From: DATFUL01 sp041499035
Lineage (GTDB): Bacteria; Patescibacteriota; Microgenomatia; UBA8517
Length of the DNA stretch: 18,286 nucleotides
Direction of reading: 5' to 3'
Assembly (NCBI GenBank): GCA_041499035.1
Contig: JBGQJK010000020.1
Location: 1 to 18,286 of the forward strand
The notes below the pieces were generated by a model. It saw only the letters and a program-made list of their open reading frames with translations. It was not told the DNA's origin and did no database searches. The stretch's first letter is position 1. Each line of letters starts with the position of its first letter. Of the stretch, positions 13,506-18,286 are shown piece after piece. A program made the translations under genes and the position numbers.

Positions 13506-13511
13506 ATTATA
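13506..13511 (-). promoter_or_regulatory. Possible -10 box (TATAAT) before the VanZ-like gene
   Basis: TATAAT, formed by the final codons and stop of the preceding gene, is followed by 9 nt and the ATG at 13496. It might start a vanZ-like/galE transcript with a very short leader. There is no TGn extension; support is moderate. Confidence 0.35.
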
Positions 13512-14247
13512 TATCATTTTGAGCTTCCTTAGACTTTGAGGTTTTTATCCCGAGGTATATTGATACTCCGATAGCAATTACTCCGAGCCCTATCAAAACA
13601 AATGCAAGAAATATAGGTTTACTTTCAGAAATGCCCCGACTTACTGCTGAAGGGCTCGGTGAATCAAAGTTGATTCCTAAAACACTTCCCGCCGTGTCGG
13701 CACGCTGCCCCTCTGGATTTTCCTGAGCCGTGGGAGCAGTAGTTGGTATTTTAGTAGGAAACGGCATTCGCGTTTTTGTTGGTGAAGGAGTTGGTGTTTT
13801 AGTCGGTGTAGGAGCCGGGATAACAGCAGGTGAAGGGGTCTCCGTAGGAGTAGAGGTAGGCAAGTTTAATGTGAGCGTAATCGGGTCGCTATCGGAATAT
13901 GAAGCGCAGGAAGATGTATACCTTCTGAGTTTAAGATTATAGCCCCCGCTACCAAGACCCGTTTTCTCGCCAACCTTAGTAAGAAAAGACAAAGAAGTTG
14001 TGTTTATATCGGCAACCCTAAAATAGTTTTTACAATCCTGGGATGGATTAATTTCGACCCAACTATCCCCAACTTTCATATAACCAAAATAGGTATCCCC
14101 GGCAGACTTTTGCCACTCAACTCTGAAGTAAGACTCATTCGGGAGACCGCTAATTGAGGCCTCGATGGCCACTTCCTGATCAAAAGAGTTGACAATCGGG
14201 TTGCCCAAATCTTTCAAAGTCATCAAAAACAAGAGGAACGGAAACAT
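13507..14247 (-). CDS. Surface protein with Pro/Thr-rich linker and C-terminal membrane anchor
   Basis: A 246-residue protein of no recognised family. Residues about 15-128 look like a beta-rich extracellular domain with Cys72 and Cys114 that might form a disulfide (motifs GLPNESYFRVEW, YFGYMKVGDSW, GGYNLKLRRYTSS). Residues 130-173 are a Pro/Thr/Ser linker (TPTKTPTPSPTK). A TM helix follows (211-235) with a short positive tail, so the domain should face outward. The N-terminus MFPFLLFLM is short for a signal peptide. No other start exists before the in-frame stop of the upstream peptidase gene, 27 nt away, except rare codons. The linker is a plausible O-glycosylation site in this envelope-rich setting, which is inference. 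A VLG tripeptide precedes the anchor. Confidence 0.8.
   Translation of the reverse strand: MFPFLLFLMTLKDLGNPIVNSFDQEVAIEASISGLPNESYFRVEWQKSAGDTYFGYMKVGDSWVEINPSQDCKNYFRVADINTTSLSFLTKVGEKTGLGSGGYNLKLRRYTSSCASYSDSDPITLTLNLPTSTPTETPSPAVIPAPTPTKTPTPSPTKTRMPFPTKIPTTAPTAQENPEGQRADTAGSVLGINFDSPSPSAVSRGISESKPIFLAFVLIGLGVIAIGVSIYLGIKTSKSKEAQNDI
13729..13860 (-). repeat. Low-complexity Pro/Thr-codon repeat
   Basis: A degenerate tandem array of Pro, Thr and Ser codons encodes residues 130-173 of the surface protein (pattern TPTxTPxPxPT). On the plus strand it appears as recurring GTNGGNG-type units. It is a coding low-complexity tract and likely varies in length between strains. Confidence 0.6.
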
Positions 14248-14274
14248 TTGATATAAGTTTAGAATATTCGAAAC

Positions 14275-15444
14275 TTAATTAAAACTGACAGTGAAGACTT
14301 GGGTAATGTTACCCAAGGTATATTTTTCGGAAAAATTTCTGCTTCCGCCATTTTCCAAAAACGGATCGTTCATTATATAGTTGCCGCTGGCCCCACTTTT
14401 AAGAACGATGTAATGATCCGGACCGGAATATAAACCAACTATTACTGGACCCCCGGCAAGAAGGGAGTCAAGCTGCGACTTCGGGTGTGGGTTGAGGTTT
14501 ATACCGGTTCCGTTGACTGTAAACTGCCAGTATAAAAGGGCCGTGTCGGAATTCGGACTAAAAAACGCGCTTGGTGTATTGGCAATGTCGATTGGTTTTA
14601 TATCATGGCCATAGTGACTTGCCATCATTGCAGTGGACGTGACGAGGCAACCAAAATCGGCCATAGTTAAATGACTTCCGCCCATAAAACTATTTCCCCA
14701 CTGACCGTCCCGCTGATTGTAATAATAGCCCCAGTCATCATGAGTCGTCTGGTTGCTTAATATCGACGCACCACCATGGCTCTGGACGAAGCTAAGGAAC
14801 GAGTTCTTCTGAGCAATTGCCTGTGAGAGTAAAGATTGATATTTGGCCTCGCTGTTCTGGGTCGCGGCCAGCAAGTTGTTTTTGGCTACTTTTTGAGTAT
14901 TAAGTTTGGCTTGCTGGTCTTTAAGCTGGGACTGCAGGGTTTCCTGATCCTGCTTTTCACCCTGATAAGTCGTTTGAGCTTCGGTAAGCCTTGTTAATAG
15001 GCTCCTATCCTGTTCCTCAATTTTTTGTAAATAATGGAATCTTTGTGCCGCATCATTAATATCGGAAGCAGATAAAATAAAAAAGAAGTTGTTTTCAAAT
15101 TTGCTTAGCTTATATGTTTCTACGGCGCGGGACGAGAAGGCTTTTGTTAAATCGTTAAGGGAAACTTCAAGTTGGTTAATTCTCCCACCTAAAAGTTCTA
15201 TTTGAGATTGAGTTTGGGTGATTTTAAGTGTTGTTAGTTTTATTTGCGCGTCAAATTGCGCGATCTGATTTTTCAAGGTTCCAGCTTGACCTTGAAGTAA
15301 AGTCAGTTGCTGCGTATATTGCTGGATTAGATTGTCGCATTCGGACGCGCTCCCACAGCTTTGTGCCCGAACATAAAAAACAACCCCAAAAAACAGTGCT
15401 AGCGATGCGAGTGAAGAAAGGAATAGTTTTCTACCATTTTTCAT
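14275..15444 (-). CDS. Coiled-coil C39-like peptidase, FtsEX-linked (PcsB/EnvC-like layout)
   Basis: A secreted protein of 389 residues. A signal peptide (MKNGRKLFLSSLASLALFF, cleavage near Ala27) is followed by a long coiled coil (about 34-218, rich in Gln and Leu heptads) and a C-terminal C39-type papain-like peptidase domain: YYNQRDGQWG, DFGCLVTSTAMM (catalytic Cys266), GPDHYIVLKSG (His344) and YIMNDPF (Asp360). Coiled coil plus hydrolase right after ftsX is the arrangement of PcsB, RipC and EnvC, whose coiled coil binds FtsX and is activated by FtsE. Here the hydrolase is C39-like rather than CHAP or NlpC, so cleavage of peptidoglycan cross-bridges is inference. An in-frame ATG at 15495, 5 nt after the ftsX stop, is the other candidate start; 15444 is chosen for its clean signal peptide. 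Confidence 0.85.
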   Translation of the reverse strand: MKNGRKLFLSSLASLALFFGVVFYVRAQSCGSASECDNLIQQYTQQLTLLQGQAGTLKNQIAQFDAQIKLTTLKITQTQSQIELLGGRINQLEVSLNDLTKAFSSRAVETYKLSKFENNFFFILSASDINDAAQRFHYLQKIEEQDRSLLTRLTEAQTTYQGEKQDQETLQSQLKDQQAKLNTQKVAKNNLLAATQNSEAKYQSLLSQAIAQKNSFLSFVQSHGGASILSNQTTHDDWGYYYNQRDGQWGNSFMGGSHLTMADFGCLVTSTAMMASHYGHDIKPIDIANTPSAFFSPNSDTALLYWQFTVNGTGINLNPHPKSQLDSLLAGGPVIVGLYSGPDHYIVLKSGASGNYIMNDPFLENGGSRNFSEKYTLGNITQVFTVSFN

Positions 15445-15500
15445 TGCATAATTGCTATCTAATCCTGGCAAAAAGACCATGGCACTTAGTGACATGCAGC

Positions 15501-16418
15501 TTATCGTGATTTTCTGACCCGCGAAATTGCCAGCAAACTTCCGGAAACCGCTAAGACTAGGCCGAATACAAACTCAATTCCAAGAATAATTCCAAAAATT
15601 GTTATAATACCCATCGTATCTCTCGGAAGAACGGGGATTTCTCCAAAATAGGATACGAGCGTCGGGGCGGAATACAAAACTGTGATAAAACTCAGGATCC
15701 AGCCGATAAAAACTCCCATCATCGCATAAATAACCGCTTCGAACATAATCGGGCTACGTATAAATGATTTTGTAGCGCCGATAAGATTTAGAATCTCAAT
15801 TTCCTCACGCCTCGTTGACATCCTCATTGTGATTGTAATCAGAAGGACAACAAACGACGCGAGCGCCAAAACTCCGGTGAACACCCCCCCACCAAGCCGT
15901 ACGTAAGCAGTGATTGTTTTAAGCCTGGAAACAACATCATCCAAACTGGCTTCCCCGCCAACAGCCGCGGTGAAGCCTACGGAGTCCACTATACTTTCAC
16001 TTTTAACTTGATTGATAATATCCTGCGCAAAAGACAAATCGGTTACTGAAAACTCGAGAGAGGCAGGGAAAATTGACGGGCTTACCAGCTGTCCCAAAAG
16101 AGGGTTGTCACTGGTAGCTTTTTTATAAATTGTAAGCGCCTCTTCTTTACTGACATACTTAACATCTTTAATTTTTGGGTCCGCTGAAAGTCTATGCTGC
16201 AGATCCGCTACTTGAGAATCAGTTGAGCTATCCTTAAGAAAAGCAATGACCTGCGGACGTGTTTCAAAGTAACTTAAAAGCTGAGATGAAGAATAAACAA
16301 GAACGGCAACAAGAGTCGCAACGAAAAAGGTCAGACTCAGCACAAAGATTGCCGCCGTTGCCTGAAACGGAGCCCGTCTCATGTAACCAAATGCAGTTTT
16401 AATATGAATGTTACTCAT
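15501..16418 (-). CDS. ftsX: Cell division ABC transporter permease FtsX
   Basis: FtsX is the membrane half of the FtsEX complex that transmits ATP hydrolysis to an extracellular wall hydrolase. The 305-residue protein has a cytoplasmic N-terminus (IKTAFGYMRRAP), TM1 (about 20-42), an extracellular domain (about 43-170) with VIAFLKDSSTDSQVADL and VKYVSKEEAL typical of FtsX, then three TM segments (about 175-198, 225-248, 272-296) around TRREEIEILNLIGATKSFIRSPI, the coupling region to FtsE. Length is normal. Its ATG overlaps the ftsE stop (ATGA). The peptidase gene follows, so the three form a functional unit. No Shine-Dalgarno sequence is visible; coupled translation is likely. Confidence 0.94.
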   Translation of the reverse strand: MSNIHIKTAFGYMRRAPFQATAAIFVLSLTFFVATLVAVLVYSSSQLLSYFETRPQVIAFLKDSSTDSQVADLQHRLSADPKIKDVKYVSKEEALTIYKKATSDNPLLGQLVSPSIFPASLEFSVTDLSFAQDIINQVKSESIVDSVGFTAAVGGEASLDDVVSRLKTITAYVRLGGGVFTGVLALASFVVLLITITMRMSTRREEIEILNLIGATKSFIRSPIMFEAVIYAMMGVFIGWILSFITVLYSAPTLVSYFGEIPVLPRDTMGIITIFGIILGIEFVFGLVLAVSGSLLAISRVRKSR

Positions 16419-17086
16419 GAATCTATTTTACCACCCACTACGTGGACCTCGCGTTTTTTGTACTTCTTAATGATCTCCAGGTTGTGCGTAGCCATAATAA
16501 TGGTCTTACCTTCTTTGTTTATTTTTTCAAATAGTTGCATCATGGAGTCCGAGGTATCCCAATCGAGATTTCCTGTAGGTTCATCTGCCAAAAGGATTTT
16601 CGGATTAACACTTAACGCCCGGGCAAGTGATACTCTTTGGAGTTCTCCCCCGGAAAGCTGCGAAGGAAAAAGATTTGCCTGCTTTCCGATTCCCACAAGC
16701 CGGAGGACGTGCTTTACACGCTCACTCCACTCGGACTCGGGGATTCCGATTACTGCCAGTGCAACTTCCACGTTTTCAGCAACGGTGCGTTCTGCAAGCA
16801 CTTTGAAATCCTGAAAGACTATGCCTATTTTTTGCCGAAAGTTTGGCAAATCCTTTTCTTTAAGGTTTTTGACATTAACTCCGTCAACAGCAACATCTCC
16901 TGTATCAGGCGAGACCTCCCCTAAGATCAGTTTAAGAATGGTGGTTTTGCCTGCACCAGAAGGGCCTGTGATGAAGATAAATTCCCCGTGTGCAACTTCA
17001 AATGAAATACTATCGAGTGCTATGACACTACCAAACCTCTTCGTTACTTTATCAAATTTAATTATTGTTTTCTTTTCCTGAGTCAT
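16415..17086 (-). CDS. ftsE: Cell division ATP-binding protein FtsE
   Basis: The ATPase of FtsEX. The 223-residue protein has Walker A GPSGAGKTT (41-49), Q-loop Gln92 in VFQDFKVL, the ABC signature LSGGELQR (144-151), Walker B ILLADEPTGNLD (164-175) with Asp168/Glu169, and the switch His201 in MATHN. DEPTGNLD and the short length are typical of FtsE and LolD-type ATPases; the adjoining ftsX settles the call. An extended -10 lies 13 nt upstream of the ATG, and a 14-nt palindrome fills the space directly before the start codon. This makes ftsE the likely first gene of an ftsE-ftsX-peptidase transcript. Confidence 0.95.
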   Translation of the reverse strand: MTQEKKTIIKFDKVTKRFGSVIALDSISFEVAHGEFIFITGPSGAGKTTILKLILGEVSPDTGDVAVDGVNVKNLKEKDLPNFRQKIGIVFQDFKVLAERTVAENVEVALAVIGIPESEWSERVKHVLRLVGIGKQANLFPSQLSGGELQRVSLARALSVNPKILLADEPTGNLDWDTSDSMMQLFEKINKEGKTIIMATHNLEIIKKYKKREVHVVGGKIDS

Positions 17087-17100
17087 TTAAGGCACCTTAA
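17087..17100. promoter_or_regulatory. 14-nt palindrome abutting the ftsE start codon
   Basis: TTAAGG and CCTTAA arms surround a 2-nt centre (TTAAGGCACCTTAA) immediately upstream of the ftsE ATG and overlapping the last base of the -10. The position spans the predicted transcription start, as an operator would. A hairpin in the RNA would be too tight to be stable. A role is unproven. Confidence 0.35.
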
Positions 17101-17108
17101 CATTACCA
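17100..17108 (-). promoter_or_regulatory. Extended -10 promoter for ftsE
   Basis: TGG-TAATGT on the minus strand is followed by 13 nt and the ATG at 17086, predicting a leader of about 7 nt without a Shine-Dalgarno motif. It lies in the 66-nt gap after the OB-like protein gene. Confidence 0.45.
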
Positions 17109-17129
17109 GATGAAAACCATAATTACCAG
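17102..17129. repeat. Direct repeat ATTACCAG, 20 bp apart, upstream of ftsE
   Basis: ATTACCAG occurs at 17102-17109 and again at 17122-17129, a centre-to-centre distance of 20 bp (about two helix turns). The first copy covers part of the ftsE extended -10. It could be a regulator site or a chance repeat of the promoter sequence. Confidence 0.35.
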
Positions 17130-17152
17130 TTGGCGAAAGAAATTAGAAGAAA

Positions 17153-17596
17153 TTACTGGACTACTTGGATTTTAGCAACGTCCATGAGCCATCCGGCTTT
17201 TTTGGAAGCCAGAGTTTGACCCCAAACTTGAACTTTCTTGCCGACAAAACTTGAAAGATCAATAACACTGGATGTCAGGTAAACAAAATGACTGGGACCG
17301 CCGTCGCGTTCAATATGGTGAGTGCCTTCGTTTCCAATTCCGCCGTCTTTAAGGTCGCCCGTTGCGTTATCGTATTTTACTTTCGGGTCAAGCATTCCTG
17401 CTTCGGTTGATGTAACTTTGGCACCGGGGGCCGCACCAGTCATAACGGAACCGGTTAGTACTTTGGAAGAAAGCAGCCACGCACTCCCGACTCCAAGAAC
17501 AACAACTGCAAAAGCCCCAACGATATAGGGTAGCATTTTATTACCGCCCAGGCTTTTAACCAATTTCTCTGCCGGCTGAGGATTTGGGGTTTCCAT
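17153..17596 (-). CDS. Membrane-anchored protein with OB-like C-terminal domain
   Basis: A 147-residue protein without a firm family. The cytoplasmic N-terminus METPNPQPAEKLVKSLGG leads to one TM helix (about 21-43), then a Gly/Asp-rich spacer (LDPKVKYDNATGDLKDGGIGNEG) and a C-terminal beta-rich module (about 93-147) with SHFVYLTSSVIDLSSFVGKKVQVWGQT and GWLMDVAKIQVVQ. The pattern of idLssfvGkkVqVwG followed by a final ldVxxI strand resembles small OB-fold domains of exported proteins. The outer location is inferred from the TM orientation. The open frame extends to a TTG at 17620, but the ATG at 17596 sits 5 nt after an extended -10 box and gives a sensible N-terminus. It ends 66 nt before ftsE. 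Confidence 0.8.
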   Translation of the reverse strand: METPNPQPAEKLVKSLGGNKMLPYIVGAFAVVVLGVGSAWLLSSKVLTGSVMTGAAPGAKVTSTEAGMLDPKVKYDNATGDLKDGGIGNEGTHHIERDGGPSHFVYLTSSVIDLSSFVGKKVQVWGQTLASKKAGWLMDVAKIQVVQ

Positions 17597-17601
17597 ACCC
17601 A

Positions 17602-17610
17602 AATATACCA
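17602..17610 (-). promoter_or_regulatory. Extended -10 promoter for the OB-like protein gene
   Basis: TGG-TATATT on the minus strand is followed by 5 nt (TGGGT) and the ATG at 17596, so the transcript should start at or next to the start codon. TTGTCC about 18 nt upstream of the hexamer is a possible -35. The box lies upstream of the chosen ATG and overlaps the alternative TTG/ATG starts, arguing against them. Confidence 0.5.
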
Positions 17611-17646
17611 TATGATGCAAGATTTGGACAATGAGAAGAGAAAAAA

Positions 17647-18285
17647 CTACGGAAATTGTATTCCGAGACTCCTCCTCAGGCTAATTGCTAAGAGACTATC
17701 TGCGGGTGCATGAAACTTATCCGGACTATTTTTTCGCATAAATTCAGTTATCTCAGCCGGATTATCCCCAACTAACATCAAACTGCTGTGTTCCTCGTGT
17801 GCTCTGGGACTTTTAGCAAACTTTGTCAATAATTCGCTCCCTTTCACACCCAACTGAACATCAAAAAAAACAACTGGCCGTTCCAATGGTGTAGCATTTT
17901 TCCTCGGGAGATGATCATAAATTATTGCAGGAAATTTCATTTCTTTCACATCATCTTCATTAACCCCTGTTTCTGTGATAACTTCATCGAGCATTACGGT
18001 TTGAGGATGGGGAATTTCCTCTGAATCATTTTCAATCTTTTCTGCATTGTAAGTCCCGCCTATGATTCCGATTCCACTTAAATCTGACTTTCTATTTCCA
18101 AAAACAAGTAATCTGTCAGAAGTTCGGACCAACCCTGAAACCAATAGCGCCCTGGGATTAACCAACCCTGGTATTTCTCCCTTAACAACCATTTTGTGTT
18201 CAAAATACCTACAAGTCTGTAATCCCAACTCTACTACAGTAGATTTGGAAAATTTTAGAGCGGCCTCCCTATCCCCCCCACCCAT
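17647..18285 (-). CDS. Divergent Nudix-like protein, possibly 5' partial
   Basis: A protein of at least 212 residues; the ATG at 18285 is one base from the window edge, so the true start may lie outside. Residues about 43-145 have a Nudix-like outline: LLVSGLVRTSDRLLVFGNRK, then GIGIIGGTYNAE (71-82), then LDEVITETGV (99-108), which matches the REUxEExGU half with Glu101 and Glu105 kept but Arg replaced by Asp100 and one Glu by Thr104. About ten extra residues separate Glu82 from this half, so the box is atypical and activity is uncertain. The C-terminal part (DSLLAISLRRSLG) is a helical end. It stands upstream of the OB-like protein gene with a 50-nt gap. No substrate can be named. Confidence 0.6.
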   Translation of the reverse strand: MGGGDREAALKFSKSTVVELGLQTCRYFEHKMVVKGEIPGLVNPRALLVSGLVRTSDRLLVFGNRKSDLSGIGIIGGTYNAEKIENDSEEIPHPQTVMLDEVITETGVNEDDVKEMKFPAIIYDHLPRKNATPLERPVVFFDVQLGVKGSELLTKFAKSPRAHEEHSSLMLVGDNPAEITEFMRKNSPDKFHAPADSLLAISLRRSLGIQFP

Positions 18286-18286
18286 A

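Noticed and set aside
13729..13860. Repetitive tract as a CRISPR array or non-coding repeat
   Set aside because: The units are short, irregular and in frame, encoding a Pro/Thr-rich linker.
16404..16814. Plus-strand open frame of 136 codons
   Set aside because: It lies opposite ftsE, which has all ABC ATPase motifs.

Overview
The window looks like part of a Candidate Phyla Radiation (Patescibacteria) genome, most likely Microgenomates-like. The pointers are the AT-leaning, tightly packed layout, very short or overlapping gene junctions, few Shine-Dalgarno sequences, secreted proteins built as signal/TM plus Pro/Thr-rich linker plus TM, and an ftsE-ftsX-coiled-coil peptidase block of the kind seen in these lineages. 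The assignment is an inference from gene style; no rRNA or tRNA gene is present to confirm it.

Layout. (1) 1-2519, minus strand: a lipid-linked sugar synthase-like GT2, a polytopic GT-C transferase and the start of a DHH phosphoesterase that leaves the window, chained by overlaps. (2) 2566-3720, plus strand: a divergent PIG-V-like membrane mannosyltransferase, followed by a 25-nt palindrome and a small cysteine-containing reading frame. (3) 3981-5129, minus strand: a DPM1-like GT2 fused to a GtrA membrane domain, divergent from trmD (5154-5798, plus) with only 24 nt between start codons. A small Cys-rich reading frame follows trmD. (4) 6048-18285, minus strand: one long co-directional block. 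In transcription order it is: a Nudix-like protein cut by or close to the window edge, a membrane-anchored OB-like protein, ftsE, ftsX, a coiled-coil C39 peptidase, a Pro/Thr-rich surface protein, a VanZ-like protein, galE, a CAP-domain protein, a small membrane protein, galU, a YkuK-type RNase H-like protein, an RfbB with a large C-terminal extension, rfbC and rfbD.

How it may work together. galE, galU and rfbBCD make activated hexoses (UDP-Glc/UDP-Gal, dTDP-rhamnose). The GT2 enzymes probably load sugars onto a polyprenyl phosphate, and the GT-C enzymes would use such carriers outside the membrane. Nearby exported proteins with Pro/Thr/Ser-rich linkers are plausible acceptors. The ftsEX-peptidase unit is the cell-wall-splitting machinery. 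The window therefore reads as a cell-envelope region.

Most notable points: an RfbB fused to a C-terminal Nudix-like domain with a broken catalytic box; a repeated promoter form (TGnTAnnnT) placed 5-6 nt before start codons, which implies leaderless mRNAs; an RmlC lacking a usual active-site histidine motif; no rmlA; and a short TTTCCAA-type repeat inside trmD.
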